From RGIG8306 sp964426655 (GTDB lineage: Bacteria; Bacillota; Clostridia; Lachnospirales; Lachnospiraceae), in assembly GCA_964426655.1 (NCBI GenBank), contig CAYRQT010000002.1:66453-130452 (forward strand): DNA of 64,000 bases, given 5' to 3'. The translations under genes were made by a program, and so were the position numbers. Each line of letters opens with the position of its first letter. The stretch's first letter is position 1. A model generated the notes under the pieces. The model saw only the letters and a program-made list of their open reading frames with translations, did not search any database and was not told the origin of the DNA. Below, in pieces: positions 1 to 8,674 of the stretch.

Positions 1-1763
1 TGAGTGATCTGCAGGAGAAGCTGGGCTATACCCAGACCCAGGCCTATAGCCTGCTTTACGGAGGTGGTCTGAGCATCTATACCACCATGGATCCGGAAAT
101 TCAGGAAGTGGTGGATGAAGAAGTGAATGATCCGGAGAATTATCCGTACACCAGCTATTCCATCACTTACCGGCTCACGGTCAGTCATGCAGACGGAACA
201 GAGAGCAATTATGATGAGGGGGATTTGCTGGAGTACATCAATGGGGACGCTGCCTATACAGTAAGTTCTTCCACCATTTTTTTTGACAGTGAGGAACAGA
301 TTAGCACCCTGATTTCTGCTTTTCAGGATAGTATCATGAAAAGTACGGATATTGTGGCAGATGAAACCCTGGTGACCACTCTGCAGCCCCAGGTGTCCAT
401 GGTGATCATGGATCAGTCCACAGGGGAGGTGCGGGCCATCAGTGGCGGCCGTGGAGAAAAAACCGCCTCTCTTTCCCTGAACCGGGCCACGGATTCTCTC
501 AGACAGCCTGGGTCCACCTTTAAAGTGTTATCTACTTTTGCACCGGCTTTGGACAGCTATGGGCTGACACTGGCCTCAGTTTTCTATGATTCCCCGGTTG
601 AAGCGGATGGACAGTCTTTTTCAAACTGGTGGGGAGATGAATACCTTGGTTATGTAAATATGCGGCAGGCCATTGCCTATTCCATGAACCTGGCTACGGT
701 ACATTGCTTACTGGATACAGTGACAGTGAACACAGCCTTCCGGTATGTGGAGGCCTTTGGCATTACATCCCTGGTGGAAAGCCGGGTCACGGACAGCGGC
801 CAGACCTATACAGATAAAGTGGCTTCCATAGCATTGGGGGGCCTGACGGATGGGGTGACAAATCTGGAGCTGACAGCCGCTTATGCCACGATAGCTAATC
901 AGGGAGAATATAACTCACCCATCTTTTATACAAAAATTCTGGACAATAATGGGAAGGTGTTGCTGGAAAATGAAGCAGAGACAAAGACGGTCATTAAAAA
1001 GACCACGGCGGAGCTTCTGACATATGCCATGGAATCCACTATGGATGACACCACCACCAGTGTGTTTAGCCGCATAAATCAGTGGATTTTGCCTACAGGG
1101 GGAGCGGCCACTTTTTCAGGCATGACCCTGGCAGGAAAGAGCGGATCCACAACGAACAATAATGACATATGGTTTGTGGGATACAGTCCCTATTATACTT
1201 GCGGGATCTGGTCCGGGTATGATAAGGACAGGGCACTGGAAAGCTCTCAGGTCTACCACAAGACGATCTGGAAGAAGGTGATGGAGCGTATCCATGAGGA
1301 TCTCCCGGACATTGGCTGGGAAGAAGATGAGGATTTGATTCAGGTGAAGATCTGCAGCAAATCCGGTCTGCTGGCTGTGGATGGGGTGTGTGATCATGAG
1401 GACAGCACCAGTGAAGTTTATGAGGAATGGTTCGTGAAGGGGACAGAACCCACAGAATACTGTGATGTTCATGTTAAGGTGGAGGTATGCAAAAAATCCA
1501 ATGCTCTGGCCAATGAATATTGCCCGCTGAATCAGGTGGAAGAAAGAGTCTATATGGTGCTTTCTGATGCCATTGAGGCACTGGACGTGGAGACTGATGA
1601 TACGGACCATACCATTCCGGAAAGACTGAAAAACAGCATCTGTAAAGTGCATGGTGCAACGGAGGAGGAAGAGGAAAGCAGTTCTACTAAAAGCAACTCT
1701 TTAAGAAGTACAGAGAAAAGCACGTCCAAAAGCACCGCTTCTTCTGAGGAAGAGAATGAATAA
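1..1763 (+). CDS. Class A penicillin-binding protein (PBP1A-like), 3' part
   Basis: Bifunctional peptidoglycan synthase that polymerises glycan strands and cross-links peptides outside the membrane; only the linker and transpeptidase half lies here. The frame is open from the window edge (first full codon at 3), so the first Met at 87 is internal: the residues before it (GGLSIYTTMDPEIQ) are the usual junction between the transglycosylase and transpeptidase domains. Transpeptidase motifs are in order: STFK with the catalytic Ser codon at 513, SMN near 681, and KSGST near 1137, where Ser replaces the commoner Thr of KTG. The C-terminus is a Ser/Thr/Glu-rich low-complexity tail. A strong terminator follows. 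Family assignment is firm; which PBP1 paralogue it is cannot be judged from the part seen. Confidence 0.93.
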   Translation, partial: SDLQEKLGYTQTQAYSLLYGGGLSIYTTMDPEIQEVVDEEVNDPENYPYTSYSITYRLTVSHADGTESNYDEGDLLEYINGDAAYTVSSSTIFFDSEEQISTLISAFQDSIMKSTDIVADETLVTTLQPQVSMVIMDQSTGEVRAISGGRGEKTASLSLNRATDSLRQPGSTFKVLSTFAPALDSYGLTLASVFYDSPVEADGQSFSNWWGDEYLGYVNMRQAIAYSMNLATVHCLLDTVTVNTAFRYVEAFGITSLVESRVTDSGQTYTDKVASIALGGLTDGVTNLELTAAYATIANQGEYNSPIFYTKILDNNGKVLLENEAETKTVIKKTTAELLTYAMESTMDDTTTSVFSRINQWILPTGGAATFSGMTLAGKSGSTTNNNDIWFVGYSPYYTCGIWSGYDKDRALESSQVYHKTIWKKVMERIHEDLPDIGWEEDEDLIQVKICSKSGLLAVDGVCDHEDSTSEVYEEWFVKGTEPTEYCDVHVKVEVCKKSNALANEYCPLNQVEERVYMVLSDAIEALDVETDDTDHTIPERLKNSICKVHGATEEEEESSSTKSNSLRSTEKSTSKSTASSEEENE

Positions 1764-1793
1764 GAATGGATTGTATACCAGAAGATGAACCTT

Positions 1794-1829
1794 TAAAAAG
1801 GCGCCCCTGTCAGAGGGCGCCTTTTTTTG
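1794..1829 (+). terminator. Rho-independent terminator after the PBP gene
   Basis: GGCGCCC and GGGCGCC form a perfect GC-rich stem around an 8-nt loop (CTGTCAGA), followed by seven T. The A-run before the stem means it can also work for the converging minus-strand gene. Confidence 0.9.
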
Positions 1830-1878
1830 GCAATTGCAGATTGAGCAAAAAGATAAAAAGTATAGAGGAACATGAGAA

Positions 1879-4389
1879 TCAGATGAACAGGTTCACATCC
1901 GATTCCTCTGCATCACTGAGGTAAGCCCCCACCCCTCCAAGTTCCACGCCATCAATCAGTTCTTCCTGACGGATGCCCATCACATCCATGCTCATGGTGC
2001 AGGCCACGATACGTACACCTGCATCCATGGCCTTTTTAATGAGGGACTCCAGAGAATCTACATTCTTATCCTGCATGATTTTTTTCATCATGGCAGTGCC
2101 CATGCCGCCCATGTTCATTTTGGACAACTTCAGTTTACCAGTGCCCCGGGGAAGCATGCCCCCGAACAGAGCTTCAATGAAAGGCTTTTTCACAGGCTGC
2201 TTCTGGGATTTGCGCAGAACGGTAAGGCCCCAGAAGGTAAAAAACATGGTGACGGAACGGCCCATGGCAGCAGAACCATTGGCAATGATAAAGCTGGCCA
2301 GCACCCGGTCCAGGTCGTTGGAAAACACAATAAGGGTTTTGCCGTCTCCTCCCGGAGAGGACGGAGGCAAAGGTGCGGCGCCCACAGACGCATTCTGTCC
2401 CTTTTTTACTAGGGCCACATAGTCATTTCCTCTCTTTTCATTGGACAACAGGGTGTTTCCGGTACGCCTGGTCCATCCCACAATATCTCTGGCAAAGCCA
2501 GGGTCGGAGGCGGAAACCTCCAATACCTGCCCGTCATCCATTTTTTTCATGGACTCAAAAACTTTCATAATGGGGCCGGGGCATTGCATCCCGCTGCAAT
2601 CCAGCCGCATGGCAGCCACAGGCACATTGGCGGTGTCCATCTGGCCACTGTCTGCTACCGGACTTTTATCCATCACTGGCACCTCTTCAGGAGAGTAATG
2701 GGTGGACTGATAGAAGCGGGTGCCGCCCGGATAGACCATCACATCCTGAAATCCGTGGGCCATCAGAATACGGGCACCATTGTAGGCCCGGACGCCGATG
2801 GCGCAAAAGGCAACCACCGGACGGGAGGGATCAAGTTCCTTAATCCGGCTGCGCAGCTGGCCCAGGGGAATGGCTATGGCACCGGGAAGAGGGAAGGCCA
2901 TCCGCTCAGCATCCTCCCGCACATCCAGAAGTTGCACATTTGGACGGGTTTCTGCCACATCCCAGGGAGCAAAACGGACCAGGCCCTGCAGCAGGTTTTC
3001 CGCCACATATCCTGCCATATTTACCGGATCCTTGGCGGAGGAATAGGGGGGCGCATAGGAAAGCTCCAGCTCTTTGAGGCTTGAAACGCTGCCGNNNNNN
3101 NNNNCCAGAGACTTCAGGCTGAACACAGAGGCCCCCAGGCGAATGGCCACAGCCAGGGTGTCAATCCGCTTGTCCACTCCGTCTCTTCCCACAATCTGGG
3201 CCCCAAAAAGCTTTTGGCCATCCATGGAAAAAAGAAGCTTCAAAGTCAGGGGCACGGCACCCGGATAATAGGCGGCATGGGAGTTCTGGGTAATGAGAAT
3301 GGTTTCGTAATCTTTCCCTTTTACAAGCCCCCTTTTGCGCAGCGCCTTCTCGCTGGCCCCGGTGGAGGCTGCAGTGAGATCAAAGACCTTTGCTACAGAG
3401 CTGCCCTGGGTACCTTCATACCGGGCATCAAAGCCTGCAATCCGGTCGGCCACAATGCGGCCCTGTTTGTTGGCAGGACCGGCCAGAGGAACCATGGTCT
3501 TATCTCCAAAAACAAAGTCCTCCACTTCAATGACATCCCCAATGGCATAGATGGACGGGTCAGCAGTGCGTAGTGTGTCATCGGTTACAATGCCACCCCG
3601 GCTGTTCACTTCCAGGCCTGCCTCTTTTGCCAGCTGACTGTTGGGGCGCACGCCGATGGATAAAATGACTAATTCCGCAGACAGGGCTTTCCCGCTGGTA
3701 AGCTGGAGGGTAACCTCTTTGCCTGCATCGGAAAAGGAAACAACCCCATCCCCCAGGTAAAGGGACACACCGTTTTGCAGCAGATTTTCATGGAGCAGCT
3801 GTGCCATTTCATAATCCAGGGGTGGCATAACCTGATTCTGCATTTCTACCAGAGAAACCTGAAGGCCAGCCTGATGCAGGTTTTCTGCCATTTCCAGACC
3901 GATAAAACCGCCGCCCACCACCACTGCGGATTTCACATCCTTCTCTGTGACAATGGCCCGGATCCGGTCCGTGTCCGGCACAGTCCACAGGGTCTGAATC
4001 CGGGAAGATTCAATGCCAGGAATAGGCGGGCGCAAGGGAGAAGAGCCGGTGGAAAGCACCAGCGTGTCATAAGGAAGAGCGTAGACCTGATCCGTTTCCA
4101 GATTCTTTACCTGCACCGATTTGGTGGTGCGGTCAATGGAGAGGACCTCATTTTTTGTTCGCACATCCACCATGTACTTGGCCCTCATCATTTCCGGTGT
4201 GGTCACCAGCAGGGATGGCCTGGATTTTATGACATTTCCCACATAATAAGGCAGACCGCAGTTGGCATAGGAAATGTATTCTCCTCTTTCCAGCAAAATA
4301 ATTTCTGCCTCCTCATCCAATCTTCGCAGCCTTGCAGCACAGGTGGCCCCTCCGGCCACGCCGCCAACGATCACTACCCGTTTGCTCAT
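1879..4389 (-). CDS. CoA-disulfide reductase-like flavoprotein fused to rhodanese, TusA and DsrE domains
   Basis: Predicted cytoplasmic persulfide-handling enzyme. Domains in order: FAD/NAD(P)H pyridine-nucleotide disulfide oxidoreductase with dimerisation domain (about 1-450; GGVAGGATCAARLRR FAD loop, and the redox Cys in YANCGLPYY typical of CoA-disulfide reductases); rhodanese (about 460-565; active Cys in FCAIGVRAY); TusA/SirA (about 590-660; MQCPGPI with its sulfur-carrier Cys); DsrE/F-like C-terminus (about 680-836; Cys in VACTMSMD). All four modules keep the Cys expected of sulfur transfer, so a relay inside one chain is plausible. The RBS GAGGAGG lies 7 nt before the ATG. A run of ten N (3095-3104) sits near the end of the reductase; the frame stays open across it but a short motif appears on both sides, so the local sequence is unreliable. 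Substrate (CoA disulfide, CoA persulfide or polysulfide) is not decided by sequence. Confidence 0.88.
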   Translation of the reverse strand: MSKRVVIVGGVAGGATCAARLRRLDEEAEIILLERGEYISYANCGLPYYVGNVIKSRPSLLVTTPEMMRAKYMVDVRTKNEVLSIDRTTKSVQVKNLETDQVYALPYDTLVLSTGSSPLRPPIPGIESSRIQTLWTVPDTDRIRAIVTEKDVKSAVVVGGGFIGLEMAENLHQAGLQVSLVEMQNQVMPPLDYEMAQLLHENLLQNGVSLYLGDGVVSFSDAGKEVTLQLTSGKALSAELVILSIGVRPNSQLAKEAGLEVNSRGGIVTDDTLRTADPSIYAIGDVIEVEDFVFGDKTMVPLAGPANKQGRIVADRIAGFDARYEGTQGSSVAKVFDLTAASTGASEKALRKRGLVKGKDYETILITQNSHAAYYPGAVPLTLKLLFSMDGQKLFGAQIVGRDGVDKRIDTLAVAIRLGASVFSLKSLXXXXGSVSSLKELELSYAPPYSSAKDPVNMAGYVAENLLQGLVRFAPWDVAETRPNVQLLDVREDAERMAFPLPGAIAIPLGQLRSRIKELDPSRPVVAFCAIGVRAYNGARILMAHGFQDVMVYPGGTRFYQSTHYSPEEVPVMDKSPVADSGQMDTANVPVAAMRLDCSGMQCPGPIMKVFESMKKMDDGQVLEVSASDPGFARDIVGWTRRTGNTLLSNEKRGNDYVALVKKGQNASVGAAPLPPSSPGGDGKTLIVFSNDLDRVLASFIIANGSAAMGRSVTMFFTFWGLTVLRKSQKQPVKKPFIEALFGGMLPRGTGKLKLSKMNMGGMGTAMMKKIMQDKNVDSLESLIKKAMDAGVRIVACTMSMDVMGIRQEELIDGVELGGVGAYLSDAEESDVNLFI
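3095..3104. other. Assembly gap (10 N) inside the reductase gene
   Basis: The protein reads GASVFSLKSL before the gap and GSVSSLKELELSYAPP after it. Relatives normally have this stretch once, so the two contig ends probably overlap or come from different strains. Confidence 0.7.
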
Positions 4390-4412
4390 TCAGAAACCTC
4401 CTCAAAAATACA

Positions 4413-4441
4413 GTATTAATAAAAACGCAGCACATTGTCAT
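4413..4441 (-). promoter_or_regulatory. Candidate promoter of the persulfide-enzyme gene
   Basis: Read on the minus strand: ATGACA (4441-4436), 17-nt spacer, TAATAC (4418-4413), about 25 nt before the start codon. Reasonable spacing but imperfect boxes. Confidence 0.45.
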
Positions 4442-4474
4442 ATTTTTATCATACTAGGATTTTGAAAAATAACC

Positions 4475-4487
4475 GTGACAAAGTCAC
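4475..4487. promoter_or_regulatory. Perfect inverted repeat GTGAC-AAA-GTCAC, candidate operator
   Basis: A 5+3+5 palindrome in the divergent region. It lies about 34 nt upstream of the candidate -35 of the minus-strand persulfide gene, a usual place for an activator, and just upstream of the -35 of the plus-strand ABC operon. It resembles half-sites of the Crp/Fnr family, but the spacing is not the classical one. Confidence 0.4.
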
Positions 4488-4501
4488 ACATTGAAAAAGA
4501 G

Positions 4502-4530
4502 TTGACGTAAAGAGGAGAAAGTGGTATATT
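4502..4530 (+). promoter_or_regulatory. Sigma-A promoter of the YtrA-type ABC operon
   Basis: TTGACG (4502-4507), 17-nt spacer, TATATT (4525-4530), 66 nt before the first start codon. Nearly consensus. Confidence 0.8.
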
Positions 4531-4542
4531 ATAAGCACTAAG

Positions 4543-4572
4543 TGTATTACAATACATAGTACAGATAGTACA
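4543..4572. promoter_or_regulatory. Candidate operator: palindrome plus direct repeat just after the promoter
   Basis: TGTATT-AC-AATACA (4543-4556) is a perfect inverted repeat, followed by AGTACA-GAT-AGTACA (4558-4572). Both lie between the -10 box and the RBS, as expected of a repressor site. The operon encodes a YtrA-subfamily GntR regulator at 7622, and such regulators usually control their own operon, so it is the likely ligand. Binding itself is inferred. Confidence 0.55.
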
Positions 4573-4596
4573 TTTCCCTGTAAAGGAGAGTGAAGG

Positions 4597-5505
4597 ATGA
4601 TCTACGCAGAAAAGGTCAGTAAAAAATTTGGGGATTTCATGGCCCTGCAGCCCACCAGCTGCAGCATCCCCAATGGGTGTATTTATGGGATGGTGGGTTC
4701 CAATGGAGCGGGAAAGTCCACCTTTTTAAGATTGATGGCGGGGGTGTACAAAAGTGATTCCGGTACGCTGCTGGTGGAGGGGGTTCCGGTGTTTGAAAAC
4801 TCGGAGGCCAAGTCCCGCATCATTTTTATTGCAGATGATCTGTATTTTCTGCCTGGGGCCAATATGGAGCGCATGGCAGATTTTTACAGACATATTTATC
4901 CCCGGTTCGATCTGGGGCAGTACCGATACCTGGCCGATGCCTTCCGGCTGCCCAGGGAAAAGGCGCTGAGCCAGTTTTCCAAGGGCATGCGCCGGCAGGC
5001 AGCCATTATCCTGGGCATTTGTGCCAAGCCGGACTATCTGCTTCTGGATGAAACCTTTGACGGGCTGGATCCCATCATGCGGAGTCTGGTGAAGAAACTG
5101 ATCTGTCAGGATGTGATGGAGCGCAATTCCACAGCCATCATTACCTCCCATTCCCTCAGGGAGCTGGAGGACACCTGTGACCAGCTGGCATTTTTGCATC
5201 AGGGCGGCGTTATTCTGGAAAGTGATGTGCAGAATCTGAAAACTTCTCTTTTTAAAGTGCAGATTGCTTTCCGCCAGCCATATGACAGAGAGCTGTTTGA
5301 AAATATGGATATTTTGCACTTTGTGCGGCATGGTTCTGTGACCAACATGATTGTGAAGGGGGACCGGGAGGAAACCATCTCCCGGCTGCAGCAACTGTCT
5401 CCGTTGCTTCTGGATATTTTGCCCCTCACCCTGGAGGAAGTATTTACCTATGAGATGGAAGCCCTGGGGTATTCCTTCGGCGATGTATTGGAGGTGGGCG
5501 AATGA
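4597..5505 (+). CDS. ABC transporter ATP-binding protein (YtrB-like)
   Basis: Cytoplasmic ATPase that should drive the membrane protein encoded next. Walker A is GSNGAGKST (about residues 35-43), the signature is the shortened FSKGMRRQ seen in YtrB/GldA-like ATPases instead of LSGGQ, and Walker B is YLLLDETFDGLDP. The C-terminal 80 residues are the usual variable extension. The RBS AAAGGAGAG stands 7 nt before the ATG at 4597. First gene of an operon with its own promoter and probable operator; its stop overlaps the start of the permease gene by 4 nt. The substrate is unknown; in Bacillus the related Ytr system answers to cell-wall-acting compounds. Confidence 0.9.
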   Translation: MIYAEKVSKKFGDFMALQPTSCSIPNGCIYGMVGSNGAGKSTFLRLMAGVYKSDSGTLLVEGVPVFENSEAKSRIIFIADDLYFLPGANMERMADFYRHIYPRFDLGQYRYLADAFRLPREKALSQFSKGMRRQAAIILGICAKPDYLLLDETFDGLDPIMRSLVKKLICQDVMERNSTAIITSHSLRELEDTCDQLAFLHQGGVILESDVQNLKTSLFKVQIAFRQPYDRELFENMDILHFVRHGSVTNMIVKGDREETISRLQQLSPLLLDILPLTLEEVFTYEMEALGYSFGDVLEVGE

Positions 5506-7603
5506 AAAATTTTTTCCATGGAAAATTATATGTGGAAGGTTTAAAGCAGCTGCAGCTGACCGGCATGATCTTTATGATCATCTATCTGGCCCAGGGTTTT
5601 CTGGTGCCATTGGCCTACATTATTGGAGACGAATCTGCAGGAGACTACACCCTGCTGTCTATGAATCCCTTTATATGGGTATTGCCCTTTTTAGTGGTGC
5701 CCTCCCTGGTCATCAGCCTGTTTAAATTTTTAACAGCCAGAAATGCCAGTGATTTCTTTCACAGCCTCCCTTTTCGCAGAGAGGGAATGGCCCTTTCCTA
5801 CATGTAATGACCTGGACTATGGCCATTTATCTTTGCAGTTCCCTGCTGGCCCTGACCATGTCCCTGTTTATACAGGACAGCCAGTTCGTGTGGAGCAGCC
5901 TGTATGAGGGCAGCCTGCCATTCCTTGCTGCAGCCATACTGGTGATGGGGGGCATGCTGCTGGCAGTGAGTCTGACAGGGACTGTGCTGACCAATCTGGC
6001 AGTATCCGGCGTAATTCTGTTTCTGCCCCGCATCTATATGCTGGCCTTTAACAGCATTCTTTCCGGCAGCATCCCTTTTATTCGCGTAGACGGCGTGGGG
6101 TATTTTTCCAGCATGGAAATTAACATCCTGTTTCGTCTGGTTACCTATGGCACAGACTCCGAAATTCCTCTTTGGGTTTCCTGCCTGTACAGCCTGGTGC
6201 TGGGACTGATTTACCTGGAATTAGGGCTGCTCATGATACGCAAAAGGCCCAGTGAGGCGGCAGGGCAGGCGGCGGTAAACAACAGGGTTCAGAGCATCAT
6301 CCGTATTCTGATCACCTTTACCATCTGCCTCATTCCCATCAGCGGTTTTTTTGCAAAGCTGGTATCCGGTGAAAACAGTGTGGGCACGTTTGGTACAGTG
6401 GCCTGCTATGTGCTGGCCTTTGTGATTTATCTGCTTTATGAGGTGATCACCACCAGAAAATGGAAAAAAATCACCCGCACACTGCCGGGACTTGGTGTCG
6501 TGGCACTGGCCAATGTGCTGTATCTGCTGGTTCTGGTATTCAATTACCACCAGCTGACAGAAGCCCGCATAACAGTGGCAGATGTTACACAGGTGCGTAT
6601 CAGGGAATTTTCCGGCTATTCCAATTATTATGAGAAACAGCTTCAGGGCAGTGTGCTGCAGGATGAAACGCTGGCCAGAGACCTGGCGGAACGGTTTAAT
6701 GAACAGGCAGATGTGTTCACACAGGACGGGGAGGCGCAATACAATAGCCAATATCCGTATAGCATAAATTACACCAGTGTGACCCTTTCCTTCCGGACAG
6801 GGTTTTCCGGTATGACCCGGGTGGTATATCTGTCCGAGGCAGACTGGAACCGACTGGGAGAATCCTGGCTGTCCAACGAGGAGACGCTGGCTGAAGTGAG
6901 ATGGGACCCGGGAAACGCTTCCAGCGTCTATGATCAAAGTGGGAATTCCCTTTCCTCCAGCCAGCTGATGGAAGTCTATCGAAGCTTTCGAAAAGAAATT
7001 CTGACTCTTTCCGGTGAGGAGAAAAAGAATTTTCTTGCCCAGCAGCTTCAGGGCAGTGGAGAGACAGAATTGCAGCTGTTTCGGGATGACAGGCAGATTG
7101 GGCTCATTATGCTGACAGAAGATTTGCCCCAGACGCTTGCCCTGTATCAGAAATATGAAGAGGAAAACAGCAGGGGCATGGAAAACACTTTGCAGGATCT
7201 GACCCAGATGCAGGAAGGGGAAACGCTGGATCTGTATCTTTCTGCAGATATGGATGCGGACAATGTTCTTGTGGCAAAAATCACCGGCATTACCGGCATA
7301 AGTCCGGAAGATTATGCTTCTTCAGCAGATGGTACAAGTGTTTATTTCAGTGGGAATCTCTTTATTGTGGGGGGAGATGTGCTGCGTGTGAATGATGAAG
7401 AGGGAGAGCCGGTGGATAAAGAGATGATTCTTTTGCTGGAGGATTTATTTGCGACAGAGGAAGAGGTGACCAACCAGGGGCTGGACTTGTTTGTGAATTT
7501 AGATGTGGAATGGGGAAGCTGGCAGACGAACAAATCGCTGACCCAGGAAGAGTTTCTGCAGCTGCTGCCCTATATGAGCAACCTGGAGTACTGGATCAAC
7601 TAA
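5502..7603 (+). pseudogene. ABC-2-type permease, apparently frameshifted at about 5802-5807
   Basis: Two consecutive frames seem to be one multi-spanning permease of about 700 residues. The first, 5502-5807 (101 aa), has two membrane segments and ends ...PFRREGMALSYM, a cytoplasmic loop motif of ABC-2 permeases that should run into the next helix. The second, 5807-7603 (598 aa), starts inside that helix (MTWTMAIYLCSSLLALTM), has several more membrane segments and a long extracytoplasmic C-terminal part. The sequence at the join is ATGTAATGACC; one more T would give an unbroken reading Y-M-L-M-T-W. A one-base deletion or a sequencing or assembly error is therefore likely. The alternative is two genes joined by a TAATG stop-start overlap, but there is no ribosome site for the second part and it would begin within a membrane segment. 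Confidence 0.72.
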
Positions 7604-7621
7604 ACCCGGAAAGGAGAGGAC

Positions 7622-8023
7622 ATGTTTCAAATTGACGTAATGTCCCGTACACCCGTGTACGAGCAGATCATAGAACAAATGGAACGGCTTTTGCTAAACG
7701 GGATCCTTGGCAGCGGCTCTCAAATGCCCTCGGTGCGCAGTTTGTCAGTGGAATTATCCATTAATCCTAACACGATTCAAAAGGCCTATACGGAACTGAT
7801 CCGTAGAGGACTGTTGTATGCGGTGCCCGGAAAAGGCTGTTATGTGTCTCCAGAGGCCATGCACCTCATTGCCCGGGCAAAGGAAGAGGAGCTGGCAGAT
7901 TTTGGGGAAACCATCAGGGAAATGGCACTGGCAGGCATTAAAAAAGAAGTGATACTTTCCACAGTAGAAGAGGTGTATGCCCGGGTGGAAAAAGAAAAAG
8001 GGCATGCAAAGGAGCAGAAATGA
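7622..8023 (+). CDS. GntR-family transcriptional regulator, YtrA subfamily
   Basis: DNA-binding repressor, 133 aa. Residues 1-75 form the GntR winged helix-turn-helix (Y-E-Q-I near the start, QMPSVRSLSVELSINPNT recognition part, GKGCYV wing); what follows is only a short helical dimerisation tail, the mark of the YtrA subfamily. The RBS GGAAAGGAGAGG precedes the ATG. It stands between two ABC modules and its stop overlaps the next start (ATGA at 8020). It probably represses this operon through the inverted repeat at 4543-4556, relieving it on an unknown signal. Confidence 0.92.
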   Translation: MFQIDVMSRTPVYEQIIEQMERLLLNGILGSGSQMPSVRSLSVELSINPNTIQKAYTELIRRGLLYAVPGKGCYVSPEAMHLIARAKEEELADFGETIREMALAGIKKEVILSTVEEVYARVEKEKGHAKEQK

Positions 8024-8663
8024 AAAAATGGCTGAAACAGATAAACCGGGGCTTGCTATTGGGGGCCGTTCTGATTGTGGCCACTGCCATATATGTGGTG
8101 GTGGATCAGTACCGCTTTAAGGCGGGCAAGGAAGAAATGCAGACACAGGTCAGTACCTTTTTACAGGACTATCTGGCCGTCAATGTGGTAGCGAAGGAAG
8201 CCCGGAGCAGTCCCTATGACCCGGATGAACTGGCCATTACCATGAAAAAGGAGGCCTTTATCAAAACCCTGCAGAACACATGGGTACCGGATGCGGATCT
8301 ATCCGGCCTTTCCTGGAGCAGCGGCTATGTTTATGACCGGGATCTGGTGCTGGAACAGCTTCAGGGTCTGTTTGAGACAAATGAAGGGTGGGCCTATGGC
8401 GACGGGTATATCACTGCTGCACAGGCAGATGTGCAGGCTTTTTCTCCCAGTAAAAATGGACCCAATGCGGCACTTTTTAGCTGTAATGTGACGGTTCACC
8501 TGGAATACACCGGGAATACCACCTTCTTTTTGCCAGGGCTGTATGAAGAACTGGATGGAGAAGAGGGAAAAGCGGGCGATTACACTGCCCAGTACACCCT
8601 GTCCGGGGAGCTGATTTATACGGACGGTGTNNNNNNNNNNTCAGTTACCTTAGCTGGTATTAG
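8020..8663 (+). CDS. Membrane-anchored protein of unknown function in the ABC operon
   Basis: I do not recognise a family. The N-terminus is a short basic stretch and one hydrophobic segment (about 13-30, LLLGAVLIVATAIYVVV), so the rest (about 180 aa) should lie outside the membrane; it is acidic with aromatic residues. It starts 4 bases before the GntR stop. Ten N at 8631-8640 interrupt the 3' end. Reading straight across gives an unlikely tail that runs into the next gene; in the +2 frame after the gap the protein ends ...SYLSWY with TAG at 8661-8663, followed by a proper RBS for the next gene, so I take that end. It implies a true gap length of 2 modulo 3. Probably an accessory part of the neighbouring transporters. 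Confidence 0.7.
8631..8640. other. Assembly gap (10 N) near the 3' end of the membrane protein gene
   Basis: The frame needed downstream (ending TAG 8663) differs from that upstream, so ten is not the true number of missing bases. Confidence 0.75.
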
Positions 8664-8674
8664 GAGAGGAAAGA

